From UBA3263 sp964554665 (GTDB lineage: Bacteria; Bacteroidota; Bacteroidia; Bacteroidales; Muribaculaceae), in the NCBI GenBank assembly GCA_964554665.1, contig CAZKPP010000003.1, positions 15,772 to 79,771 of the forward strand: a stretch of DNA of 64,000 nucleotides, given 5' to 3'. The translations under genes were made by a program, and so were the position numbers. This document shows positions 16,947 to 25,626 of this stretch, piece by piece (within the stretch, counting starts at the first letter, position 1; every line of letters begins with the position of its first letter). A model generated the notes under the pieces. It saw only the letters and a program-made list of their open reading frames with translations. It was not told the DNA's origin and searched no databases.

Positions 16947-19157
16947 ATGAATACTCCCTCAAAGCCAAAACGCGGCGAACAGAAACTCTTTGAGCAAATC
17001 GCCGAATTTATTAAACAGCAAAAGAACAACACGTTCAACTATAAGCAGGTTTCGGCTGCCATAGGTGCCAAGACCGGGCCGAAGCAGCGCGATGTTGCCA
17101 TGCGCCTCTATGAACTCTCGCTCGACGGCGAAATCATTGAGGTTGCCCCCGGCAAGTATAAAGCCCCGAACCGCAGCAACTACATGACCGGCACATTCGT
17201 GCGCCGCAGCAACGGCAAGAATGCCGTGGTAACCGACGAAGATGGCGAAAGCATATTCGTTGCCGAGCGCAACTCCATGCACGCCCTCAACGGCGACAAG
17301 GTGCGCGTAATGGTTTCCGCCGCCCGTCGCGGCGCTGAACCTGAAGCCGAAGTGGTTGAAATCACTGAAAAGAAAGATCAGACGTTTATCGGCGTTCTTA
17401 CGGTTGAACGCGGATATGCCCTGTTGTCTACCGACTCCAAGTTCCTTGCCACCGATATTTTTATTCCCAAAGACAAACTGCGCGGCGGCAAGTCGGGCGA
17501 CAAGGTTGTTGCGCGCATAACCTCATGGCCCGAACATGCCAATATGCCGAAGGGCGAGGTTGTTGACGTGCTCGGCAAATCGGGCGAGAACAACACCGAA
17601 ATCCATGCCATACTTGCCGAATTTGGCTTGCCATATGCTTATCCCGAGCAGGTTGAGCGTGCCGCAAAGCGCATAGGCCCCGGAATAACACCGGAGGAAA
17701 TTGCGCGCCGCGAGGACTATCGCGATGTGCTCACAGTTACCATCGACCCGAAGGATGCCAAGGACTTCGACGACGCTATTTCAATTAAAAAGCTGGGCAA
17801 CGGCCACTACGAAGTGGGTGTGCATATCGCCGACGTTACCCACTACGTTCAGCCCGACACCGCGCTCGACAAGGAGGCCTACAAGCGCGCAACGTCGGTT
17901 TATCTGGTAGACCGCGTAGTGCCGATGCTGCCCGAGCATCTTTCAAACGGCGTCTGCTCGTTGCGCCCCAACGAAGAAAAGCTCGCTTTCAGCTGCATTT
18001 TTGAGATGGACGACAACGGCAACGTCTATAACCACAGAATTGGCAGAACCGTTATCTGCTCCAATCGCCGATATGCCTACGAAGAGGCCCAGGAAGTGAT
18101 TGAAACCGGCCAGGGCGACTACGCCGAAGAGATTCTTACGCTCGACAAGATTGCCAAGGCTCTGCGTGCCGAGCGTTTCAAAAAGGGCGCCATGGAATTT
18201 GACCGTCCCGAAGTGAAGTTCCATCTCGACGAAGAGGGCAAGCCAACCGGCGTATATTATAAGGTATCGAAAGATGCCAACAAGCTCATCGAGGAACTGA
18301 TGTTGCTCGCCAACGAAACTGTGGCCGAGGCTGTTGGTAAAGTCAGCGGCCACAAAAAGGCGAAGGCGTTCGTTTATCGTATTCATGACAAACCCGACGA
18401 ACAGAAGCTCAGCGATTTGGCCAAGCTCGCTTCGTCGTTTGGCTACAAGGTTAAGACCAAGGGCACTCCCCGCGAAATCAACCGCTCGATTAACCGCATG
18501 TTGCTCGAAGTTAAGGGTAGGGGAGAGGAAAACCTGCTGTCTACCCTTGCTATCCGCTCGATGGCCAAGGCTGTGTATTCAACCGACAATATCGGCCACT
18601 ACGGCTTGTGTTTCGACTATTACACCCATTTTACCTCGCCTATTCGCCGCTATCCGGACATGATGGTTCACCGTCTGCTGGCCCGCTATCTCGACGGTGG
18701 CCGTTCGGCTTTGGTCGACAAGCTTTCCGAGCAGTGTGAACACTCATCGAAAATGGAGCAGACCGCAGTTAACGCCGAGCGCGCCTCGATTAAGTACAAG
18801 CAGGTGGAATTTATGCAAGACCGCCTCGGCGAAGAGTTTGCCGGCGTTATTACCGGCGTTACCGAGTGGGGTTTGTATGTTGAACTTACCGAAAATCTTT
18901 GTGAAGGTCTTATTCCTATCCGCGATTTAGGCGATGACTATTATGAACTCGACGAACGGAATTATAAACTCGTTGGCCGAGGCACAGGCCGCTCGTTCCG
19001 CCTGGGCGACGAAGTGGTTGTTAGAGTTGCGCGCACCGACCTTCAGCGCCGGCAACTTGACTTTGTGCTGGTGTCAGACAAAGGAAACGGCTTGCAGCGC
19101 GAACCGCAGAAACCGCGCAAGCGCGACCACAAGCACTCCGGCTCACGCCGCAAATAA
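16947..19157 (+). CDS. rnr: Ribonuclease R (RNase II family 3'-5' exoribonuclease)
   Basis: A 736-residue exoribonuclease. The N-terminal 75 residues look like a winged-helix RNase R extension. Cold-shock-type OB domains follow (around FVRRSNGKNAVV and FIPKDKLRGG), then the RNB catalytic domain with TIDPKDAKDFDDAISI (the Asp cluster that binds Mg2+) and HFTSPIRRYPDMMVHR, and a C-terminal S1 domain (GVITGVTEWGLYVEL). The tail is Lys/Arg/His-rich, as in RNase R. It degrades structured RNA processively. It is separated from gyrB by a hairpin and overlaps the 3' end of a small convergent gene by 15 bases. Confidence 0.93.
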   Translation: MNTPSKPKRGEQKLFEQIAEFIKQQKNNTFNYKQVSAAIGAKTGPKQRDVAMRLYELSLDGEIIEVAPGKYKAPNRSNYMTGTFVRRSNGKNAVVTDEDGESIFVAERNSMHALNGDKVRVMVSAARRGAEPEAEVVEITEKKDQTFIGVLTVERGYALLSTDSKFLATDIFIPKDKLRGGKSGDKVVARITSWPEHANMPKGEVVDVLGKSGENNTEIHAILAEFGLPYAYPEQVERAAKRIGPGITPEEIARREDYRDVLTVTIDPKDAKDFDDAISIKKLGNGHYEVGVHIADVTHYVQPDTALDKEAYKRATSVYLVDRVVPMLPEHLSNGVCSLRPNEEKLAFSCIFEMDDNGNVYNHRIGRTVICSNRRYAYEEAQEVIETGQGDYAEEILTLDKIAKALRAERFKKGAMEFDRPEVKFHLDEEGKPTGVYYKVSKDANKLIEELMLLANETVAEAVGKVSGHKKAKAFVYRIHDKPDEQKLSDLAKLASSFGYKVKTKGTPREINRSINRMLLEVKGRGEENLLSTLAIRSMAKAVYSTDNIGHYGLCFDYYTHFTSPIRRYPDMMVHRLLARYLDGGRSALVDKLSEQCEHSSKMEQTAVNAERASIKYKQVEFMQDRLGEEFAGVITGVTEWGLYVELTENLCEGLIPIRDLGDDYYELDERNYKLVGRGTGRSFRLGDEVVVRVARTDLQRRQLDFVLVSDKGNGLQREPQKPRKRDHKHSGSRRK

Positions 19158-19358
19158 CATTTGATTTTCTTTTGACCATCCCTGCGTTGAATTGCGCAGT
19201 TGAATGGTAAGGAGCCCGTTATACTGGTGCAGCGACTGACGAAGGCGTTGCATCAGTTCCTTTATTGAGTGCAGACCCGAAAATGTGAGTTGGGCCAGCG
19301 AGCGACCCTGTTGTAGAACTGTTACGAAAATAATATCGGAGAAGTCTATTTTTGCCAT
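19143..19358 (-). CDS. Small conserved-looking protein of unknown function
   Basis: A 71-residue soluble protein beginning MAKIDFSDIIFVTVLQQGRS. It is predicted to be an alpha/beta mini-domain (two strands around IIFVTVL and LTFSG, then a helix HSIKELMQRLRQSLHQY). I do not recognise the family. It is accepted as a real gene because a -7 box (TACCTTTG, 19391-19384) lies 25 bases before its ATG, a 17-base palindrome lies just upstream of that box, and the frame fills the gap between rnr and the next gene. The resemblance of the opening strand to a small DNA- or ligand-binding fold is too weak to assign a role. It is convergent with rnr, with a 15-base overlap. Confidence 0.6.
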   Translation of the reverse strand: MAKIDFSDIIFVTVLQQGRSLAQLTFSGLHSIKELMQRLRQSLHQYNGLLTIQLRNSTQGWSKENQMLFAA

Positions 19359-19383
19359 AATCTTAAGTTGTTAATTTATAGTG

Positions 19384-19391
19384 CAAAGGTA
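19384..19391 (-). promoter_or_regulatory. -7 box for the small 71-residue gene
   Basis: TACCTTTG followed by C on the minus strand, 25 bases before the start codon at 19358. The -33 position is occupied by the palindrome at 19402-19418. Confidence 0.5.
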
Positions 19392-19401
19392 GACCGGGCA
19401 G

Positions 19402-19418
19402 GGGAAATTGAATTTCCC
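19402..19418. promoter_or_regulatory. Perfect 17-base palindrome, candidate operator
   Basis: GGGAAATT, one G, then AATTTCCC: two perfect 8-base arms. It begins 11 bases upstream of the -7 box of the small gene and covers its -33 region. That is a position where a dimeric regulator could block or replace polymerase contacts. It lies in the region shared with the divergent lipoprotein gene. Confidence 0.5.
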
Positions 19419-19498
19419 AATGTTGTTAAAACGGCTTAAATATTTTCCTTTCGGTAGAAATCGCCGTGATATTTAGTGAAAATCCGTTAAAAAAGTCG

Positions 19499-19506
19499 TA
19501 ACTTTG
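19499..19506 (+). promoter_or_regulatory. -7 box for the lipoprotein gene
   Basis: TAACTTTG followed by C, 31 bases before the ATG at 19538. The -33 match is poor. Confidence 0.55.
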
Positions 19507-19537
19507 CAAAAATTATATAATTAAACTAATCAACTAC

Positions 19538-21250
19538 ATGCACACAAAACATTATTTCAGCATTCTGACTATGGCCGGCCTGCTATCTTCGGCAGCGCTT
19601 ACCGGTTGTGTCGACCAGGATTATTCACTGGATGATATCGACATGGAGATGCAATTTCAGTTCAATGACCTGACATTACCCCTGAATTTAGCCCCGGTAA
19701 AACTCAGCACTTTCGTTGACCTTTCCGAGCAGGATAATGTAGAGATTGTTAACGGCGAATACGCTTTGGTCCGCACCGAAGAATTTTCGAGTAGCGACAT
19801 TCACATTCAGGCCTTCCTTGCCCAACAGTCTGAAGTGAACCAGTCCAAAACCACGATTGACCTCCCGAAGGTTGTTCCCAATGTTGAGGCTCCCCTCCCC
19901 GGCTATGTTCACCAGTTTAATTATGACTACAACGATGTTGATAAACACATTATAGACATTACCAGCGGCACTGTAGATATGAACTTCTCGATTACCATAT
20001 CTACACAATTCAAAGATGGCGACGTGCTCAACGCACAATTCCGCGACCTGAAATTTGTTCTGCCCAAAGGTTTCTATGGCACTTTGAGTACCGGCCAGAC
20101 GATTGGCAAGAACAGCAGCAATATCGTTTCAATTTCCTCGGCTAAGGTTGATGCAAACGGCGAATTCAAGTTTAACTTCCACGTTACCGAGTTTGACCGC
20201 ATCGCTGCCGGAGGTAGCATGTATCCCGAACAGAACCGATTCACTCTTGCAACAAGCATGGGTATCGAAAGCGGCTACATTTCCTACACCAATGGCCCCA
20301 CCGGCGCTGCCGTTATCGGTGTTGACGTAGAAATCTCCCCCCTTGAAATCCTCACTATCAACGGCAAGGTCGGTTATGAAATGACCGAATGGGACACCAA
20401 AGTTATGTTCGATAACCTCCCCACGGTTTTGACCAGCTCCGAGACCAATATTTCGCTCTATAATCCGCAGCTTTATTTGACCCTCACCAATCCGCTCGGC
20501 ACCTCGGCCCATGCGCTCACCGGCGTTGAAATCCGCCAGATTCGCGATGTTGTAAGCGATGAAGAGCTCGCTAAACTCAACGAGCTGGAAGTCAAAAGTA
20601 TCGTTGAGCCGCAGAAATACTGCCTGCTTCCTCATCCCGACAAAGTGGTTGCATATCCCGGCTATGAAGATGCCGAGCCCGTGAAAATGGTTAATCTTGG
20701 CAACATCGTTGCCGGCAACGGTTTCCCCAAGGGGTTGTCGGTAAACTTTGTTAAACCCGGCTTCCCCGAACAGATAGTTACCGATTTCCCGCTTAACTTC
20801 GACGGTCGTATCGGTGGCAAATACACTTTGTTCGCTCCCATTCAGCTTGGCGACGGCTCTTCGATTTACTATTCGGAAAGAACCGACGGCTGGGACCTGT
20901 CGACCGACTCCGAAGAAATGGACATCGAGAAGCTTATTCTCGAAGCAGACGTTACCAGCCATCTGCCCGTTAACGTTTTCTTCAGTGCAATTCCTGTCAA
21001 CTCCGAGGGCCAGGAGATTCAGAACATCAAGATTAACAAAGTCGAAATTCCCGCAGGTCAGACCCATCATGTGGTGATTACCATGGAAGGCAACGTTACC
21101 GACCTCGACGGCATGGATTACACTGCAAAACTCGTTTCGCCCGCAGACGCAAAGGTTCTGACTCCGGATTCATATCTCGACGTTAACAACCTGAAGATTC
21201 GCGTTACCGGTAACTATATCATTAAAGAAGATAGCGACGACGAAGACTAA
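19538..21250 (+). CDS. Large surface/periplasmic lipoprotein of unknown function
   Basis: A 570-residue protein with a lipoprotein signal peptide: a hydrophobic core SILTMAGLLSSAA then LTGC, making Cys24 the lipidation site. The mature part is acidic and beta-rich, and ends in a run of Asp/Glu (KEDSDDED). No catalytic motif or known domain was recognised. The repeated strand-like segments (for example IDLPKVVPN, VDVEISPLEILTINGKV, FPLNFDGRIGGKY) suggest stacked beta-sandwich modules. It is followed 35 bases later by a DUF5723-type barrel gene, so the two probably form an envelope pair. It has its own -7 box and leads a two-gene unit that ends at a strong terminator. Confidence 0.7.
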   Translation: MHTKHYFSILTMAGLLSSAALTGCVDQDYSLDDIDMEMQFQFNDLTLPLNLAPVKLSTFVDLSEQDNVEIVNGEYALVRTEEFSSSDIHIQAFLAQQSEVNQSKTTIDLPKVVPNVEAPLPGYVHQFNYDYNDVDKHIIDITSGTVDMNFSITISTQFKDGDVLNAQFRDLKFVLPKGFYGTLSTGQTIGKNSSNIVSISSAKVDANGEFKFNFHVTEFDRIAAGGSMYPEQNRFTLATSMGIESGYISYTNGPTGAAVIGVDVEISPLEILTINGKVGYEMTEWDTKVMFDNLPTVLTSSETNISLYNPQLYLTLTNPLGTSAHALTGVEIRQIRDVVSDEELAKLNELEVKSIVEPQKYCLLPHPDKVVAYPGYEDAEPVKMVNLGNIVAGNGFPKGLSVNFVKPGFPEQIVTDFPLNFDGRIGGKYTLFAPIQLGDGSSIYYSERTDGWDLSTDSEEMDIEKLILEADVTSHLPVNVFFSAIPVNSEGQEIQNIKINKVEIPAGQTHHVVITMEGNVTDLDGMDYTAKLVSPADAKVLTPDSYLDVNNLKIRVTGNYIIKEDSDDED

Positions 21251-21285
21251 TTTTAACCACACGCATAAACCTATAAACATTCACT

Positions 21286-22632
21286 ATGAAACTTACCAAT
21301 AAATCGATATTGTGTGTGGCCATGGCAACTGCCGCATTTACTGCCGCCGCACAAAGCCGTTCAGGCTATTTCCTCGATAACTACGCATATAATTACCAGC
21401 TCAACCCCGCTATGGGCCGCGACGGAAAATATGACGTCGGCTTCCCCGGTTTGGGCAGCATGAACATCGGCGTTAACTCCAACATGGGGCTCAACACCTT
21501 CCTCTATCAGCAGGATGGCCGCATGGTTACCTTCATGCACCCCGACATTTCGGCCGACGAAGCGATGAAGAAGTTTAAAAACGACCTTCGTCTCGGCTTT
21601 GAGCTGCGCGAAAACATTATCAACGTAGGCTTCCGCGCTTTCGGCGGTTATAACCACATCAGCATCAACGCCGTGGCCGAAGCTCAGGTGCGTATGCCCA
21701 AAGCCCTGTTCTCGTTCGTCAAAGAGGGTGTCACCAACGGCAGCTACGAAATCGGCCGCATGGCAATCCAGGCCGGCGCTTACGGCGAAATCGCCTTCAA
21801 CCACTCCCACGACCTGTCGAAGATCGTTCCCGGACTGAAGGTGGGCGGCACTTTTAAATTCCTTGTGGGCATTGCCAACGCCGACCTTTATATGAACAGG
21901 GCTGACCTCAACCTCGGCGAAGACTCATGGACCGCCACTACAGAGGGCGCGGCCAAAATGAGCATCAAAGGCTTTGACTGGAAAGTTAACGGCGACGGCC
22001 AGATCGACGATTACGAAATCGACGGCTTCTCCGCTCCCAATGGCTACGGCATCGCTTTTGACTTAGGCGCAACCTACGAGTGGAAAGACTTCACATTCGG
22101 TCTCGCTTTTAACGACCTTGGCTTTATCAACTGGTCGAACACCGCAGTTGCCGGCATGGGTGGCGTTCACACTTTCGACTCCAACGACTATGTTCTCGAC
22201 CCCGACGACATCGAAGATTCGTTTGACAAGATGAAAGATGACCTGACCTCGCTTTTCGATTTCAAACCCGATAGCGAAGCAACCAGCCACACCCGCGCTC
22301 TGGCCGCCACTATGAACGCCAGCGTTGAGTACACCCTGCCGATGTATAAACAAGTTAGCTTCGGCCTGTTGAACACCACCCGCATGGCCCGCAAGTTTGC
22401 CTGGACTGACTTCCGCTTCAGCGCCAACTATTTGCCGGTTAAGTGGCTCGGCCTCAACGTTAACTACGGCGTAGGCACCTTCGGCAGCCACTTCGGCTGG
22501 ATGCTCAACATCGCCCCCAAGGGTTTCAACCTCTACGTAGGCATGGACCATACTCTCGGAACCCTGTCGAAGCAGTATGTACCCAAGAATCTTAACGGTC
22601 AGCTTTCGTTCGGCATCAACTTCCCGATTTAA
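21286..22632 (+). CDS. DUF5723-like outer-membrane beta-barrel protein
   Basis: A 448-residue protein with a signal peptide (cleavage likely after FTAAAQ) and a barrel-like series of amphipathic strands. The start SGYFLDNYAYNYQLNPAM, the LPKGF/GLNTFLYQ-type loops and the PKALFSFVKEG segment match the general pattern of DUF5723 proteins of Bacteroidota. A loop around residues 225-240 (DGDGQIDDYEID-type, NGDGQIDDYE here) is acidic and could bind calcium, but it is not a canonical EF-hand in a helix context. Function is unknown. It follows the lipoprotein gene in the same unit, and a 12-bp terminator begins 22 bases after its stop. Confidence 0.72.
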   Translation: MKLTNKSILCVAMATAAFTAAAQSRSGYFLDNYAYNYQLNPAMGRDGKYDVGFPGLGSMNIGVNSNMGLNTFLYQQDGRMVTFMHPDISADEAMKKFKNDLRLGFELRENIINVGFRAFGGYNHISINAVAEAQVRMPKALFSFVKEGVTNGSYEIGRMAIQAGAYGEIAFNHSHDLSKIVPGLKVGGTFKFLVGIANADLYMNRADLNLGEDSWTATTEGAAKMSIKGFDWKVNGDGQIDDYEIDGFSAPNGYGIAFDLGATYEWKDFTFGLAFNDLGFINWSNTAVAGMGGVHTFDSNDYVLDPDDIEDSFDKMKDDLTSLFDFKPDSEATSHTRALAATMNASVEYTLPMYKQVSFGLLNTTRMARKFAWTDFRFSANYLPVKWLGLNVNYGVGTFGSHFGWMLNIAPKGFNLYVGMDHTLGTLSKQYVPKNLNGQLSFGINFPI

Positions 22633-22653
22633 AAACTGATTGATTTAACTGAT

Positions 22654-22692
22654 GAGGGGAGCGGGCAAGTCCTGCTTCCCTCAATTTTTTTT
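22654..22692 (+). terminator. Strong intrinsic terminator after the DUF5723-like gene
   Basis: A 12-bp stem (22654-22665 with 22671-22682, two G-U pairs), a 5-base loop, then eight Ts (22685-22692). The end of the T-run is shared with the -33 box of the next promoter. Confidence 0.85.
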
Positions 22693-22721
22693 GGTAATGT
22701 CGCCGAAAAGTGGTAATTTTG
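22690..22721 (+). promoter_or_regulatory. Promoter of the TPR-barrel-upp-fucP unit
   Basis: TTTG (22690-22693), a 20-base spacer and TAATTTTG (22714-22721) followed by C. The start codon at 22747 lies 25 bases downstream. An earlier ATG at 22730 is out of frame and closes after six codons. Confidence 0.75.
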
Positions 22722-22746
22722 CGAGAATTATGAACAAAAAGAAAAT

Positions 22747-25626
22747 ATGAATCGCAAATCTATCATATCGGCCCTTCTGGCGCTGGGGGCAATCAGTGCT
22801 TCGGGCCAGATTAACCTGCCGCAATCTACCGGCTATCAGGCGCGCGCAGCGGCCATGTTGAGCCAGGGCAATTTCCGCGGGTGTATAGACCAGTGTAATG
22901 CCGGGCTTGAGCTTGCCGACGCCCCGCGTCAGCAGCTTTTGTGGCTGCGCGCGGTAGCTGCTTTCAACGGCGGATATGCCGAGGCTAAATCGCTGTTGGC
23001 CGCCTACGTAGGCCAGTTCCCGGCGGCTCCTAATGTGAACTCCGCGCGGCTGATGCTCGCAACCATAACATTCTACGACAAAGATTACCGCGCCGCCTTG
23101 GCTCAGTTTGAGGCCATAGACCCTCAGTCGCTCACCGACGATCAGGGCGAAGACCTGACCTATCGCAAGGCCTATTGCCTGATGATGACGCGCGAGTTTG
23201 AAAAAGCCGTTCCGCTAATGCAGGCATTGTCGGCCACCAAGCGCTACGGCGATTCCGCCCTCTTTTATGAGGCCTATATGGCGTTTGTTGATGGCGAATA
23301 TCAATATGCCCTCGACCTATTCGAAAAATGCGACCGCACCAAGGCTCCCGGCGATATGGCCGACTACTATGTCGCGCAGATTCTTTTCCGTCAGGCCCGC
23401 TATGCCGACGCACTGAATCTTTTGATGCCGCTGATGGCGCGCCACGATGTTGACCCCGAATTTTCTGAAGAAATCAACCGCATTGCCGGTGAATGTTTCT
23501 ATGCTTTGGGCGACGATAACCGCGCGATGGTTTATCTGAATCCATATATGGCCGCGCATCCCGACGATGCTCCCCTGAGCACGCGATATATTGTTGGCGT
23601 TGAGAGGTATCAGACCGGCGATTACGATGAAGCGCTCGAACTGCTTGCTCCGGTTAGTTCGCTGACCGAGCAGATGGGTCAGAGTGCCTCGCTGACCATG
23701 GGCCAATGCTATCTGGCCAAGGGAAATACCAAGTCGGCGCTGATGATGTTCGACAAGGCAGCGGCTCTTGACCTCAACCCTACGATTACCGAACTCGCCT
23801 ATTATAACTATGCGGTTGCGCAGGTCGACGGCGGCAGACTTCCGTTTGCCAACTCCGTTCAGACCCTCGAAAACTTCATCAAGCGCTATCCCAACAGCCG
23901 CTATGCCAACACCGTTCGCGAATATCTTGTAAAAGGCTATATCGCCACTAACGACTACGAGGGAGCCCTGCGCTCGCTCCAGGCCATGAAGGGGGTAAAC
24001 ACCCCGGTGGTTGACCAGGCGCGCCAGCAGGTTAACTTCGTGCTCGGCACCCGCGCCCTTCAGGCCGGTAACCCCGCCAAGGCGATTTCCTATCTCAAGG
24101 ACGCCGAAAAATATGCGTCGGCCAACGGCGACATCGCTCACCAGACCGCCCTTTGGCTCGGTGACGCTCTCTATGCTTCCGGCGACTATGGCCACGCCGC
24201 TTCGCAATACCGCAAATATCTGAACAAGGCAACTAAAAACGACGTTAACCGCTCAACGGCTCAATATAACCTGGCATACGCGCTTTTCGGTTCGCGAAAT
24301 TACCCGGAAGCCCGCACGGCGTTTCAGACCGTTGTTAAAGATAAACATCTCGCCTCTGAAATTGCTGCCGACAGCTATAACCGCATAGGCGACACCTATT
24401 ATTACCAAAAGCAACTGCAGGAGGCTAAGCGGGCCTACCGCTCGGCCTATGATGCCGACCGCCGTTCCGCCGATTATTCGCTGCTGCAGATTGCAATGAT
24501 TGACGGGCATCTCGGCCAGCACGCCGAAAAGTTGCAGAGCCTCGACGAACTTATTGCAAAATATCCCGGTTCGGCCCTGCGCCCGACGGCAATGACCGAA
24601 AAGGCTCTGGCCTACGTCGTTACATCCAAAACCAAGAATGCGGTTGAAGTTTATAAGCAGCTTTTGGCAAGTTATCCGCAAACGTCGCACGGCCGCAATG
24701 CCCTGTTGCAGCTCGCAATTCTGAGCGACAACATCGGCGACCAGCAGGCTGCCCTCGGCTATTACCGCCGCGTGGTTTCCGAATATCCGACGAGCTCCGA
24801 AGCCGCTTTGGCCGTTGATGATATGAAGCGCATATATGGCGATAAAGGTAGTATCGACGAATTGAACTCATTTCTCGAATCAATTCAGGGTGCACCTCAG
24901 CTCGACGCCACCGAGCGCAATGCCATTGCTGCCGCAGGTTTGCTGCGCAAGGCTAAGGCTGCATCGACTGCCGACAGCCGTCTGGCAGCCGCCAACGAAA
25001 TGCTGACCAAATATCCCGATGCCGACGGTATTGAAGATGCTCTGCAGATAGCAGCTGCGGCATACATGGAGCTCGGCATTTCCGACAAGGCGCTGACTAC
25101 CTACGCACAACTCATTACCAAAGCTCCTAACGACGATGTGCGCCACAGTGCGCGCATGGGCATGCTCCGTGCAGCCGTTGATATGGACGACAACAGCAAG
25201 ATACTTGATGTTACGGCAGATATTCTCGGCAATCCGGTCATAGCCGGTTCGGATATTCCGGAAGTTAAGTTTGCCCGCGCCTCGGCACTGAAAGTCACCG
25301 GCCATGTTGACGAGGCGCTGACCATTTGGGAGGAACTGTCGGCCTCGACTTCGACGCTCTACGGCGTGCGTTCCGCCTTTGAGCTGGCCGACCATGATTT
25401 TGCCGCCGGCAAGTTGCCCGAGGCATCGCAGCGTGCCGAAGCCATTATCGATGCCAACCCGCCGCATCCCTATTGGCTCGCCCGCACATTTATACTCTAC
25501 AGCGATATTCTTCGCGCTCAAGGCTCCGATTTCGAGGCAGATGAATATCTTAGAGTGCTTCGCTCAAATTATCCCGGCAATGAACCGGATATTTTCCGTA
25601 TGATTGATAAACGCCTGCCCCAATGA
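22747..25626 (+). CDS. Large periplasmic tetratricopeptide-repeat protein
   Basis: A 959-residue protein with a signal peptide (cleavage likely after ISASGQ), composed almost entirely of TPR-like helical pairs. Examples are QLLWLRAVAAFNGGYAEAKSLL, YYVAQILFRQARYADALNLL, ALWLGDALYASGDYGHAASQYRKYL and ALLQLAILSDNIGDQQAALGYYRRVV, spaced about 35 residues apart. It is likely a periplasmic scaffold. Its stop overlaps the start of the following outer-membrane barrel gene by four bases (ATGA), so the pair is translationally coupled and probably acts together at the outer membrane. The actual role is not known. Confidence 0.82.
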   Translation: MNRKSIISALLALGAISASGQINLPQSTGYQARAAAMLSQGNFRGCIDQCNAGLELADAPRQQLLWLRAVAAFNGGYAEAKSLLAAYVGQFPAAPNVNSARLMLATITFYDKDYRAALAQFEAIDPQSLTDDQGEDLTYRKAYCLMMTREFEKAVPLMQALSATKRYGDSALFYEAYMAFVDGEYQYALDLFEKCDRTKAPGDMADYYVAQILFRQARYADALNLLMPLMARHDVDPEFSEEINRIAGECFYALGDDNRAMVYLNPYMAAHPDDAPLSTRYIVGVERYQTGDYDEALELLAPVSSLTEQMGQSASLTMGQCYLAKGNTKSALMMFDKAAALDLNPTITELAYYNYAVAQVDGGRLPFANSVQTLENFIKRYPNSRYANTVREYLVKGYIATNDYEGALRSLQAMKGVNTPVVDQARQQVNFVLGTRALQAGNPAKAISYLKDAEKYASANGDIAHQTALWLGDALYASGDYGHAASQYRKYLNKATKNDVNRSTAQYNLAYALFGSRNYPEARTAFQTVVKDKHLASEIAADSYNRIGDTYYYQKQLQEAKRAYRSAYDADRRSADYSLLQIAMIDGHLGQHAEKLQSLDELIAKYPGSALRPTAMTEKALAYVVTSKTKNAVEVYKQLLASYPQTSHGRNALLQLAILSDNIGDQQAALGYYRRVVSEYPTSSEAALAVDDMKRIYGDKGSIDELNSFLESIQGAPQLDATERNAIAAAGLLRKAKAASTADSRLAAANEMLTKYPDADGIEDALQIAAAAYMELGISDKALTTYAQLITKAPNDDVRHSARMGMLRAAVDMDDNSKILDVTADILGNPVIAGSDIPEVKFARASALKVTGHVDEALTIWEELSASTSTLYGVRSAFELADHDFAAGKLPEASQRAEAIIDANPPHPYWLARTFILYSDILRAQGSDFEADEYLRVLRSNYPGNEPDIFRMIDKRLPQ

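Noticed and set aside
21950..22030. EF-hand calcium site in the DUF5723-like barrel (NGDGQIDDYE)
   Set aside because: Only a short acidic loop without the flanking helices. It may be a dockerin-like or chance loop.
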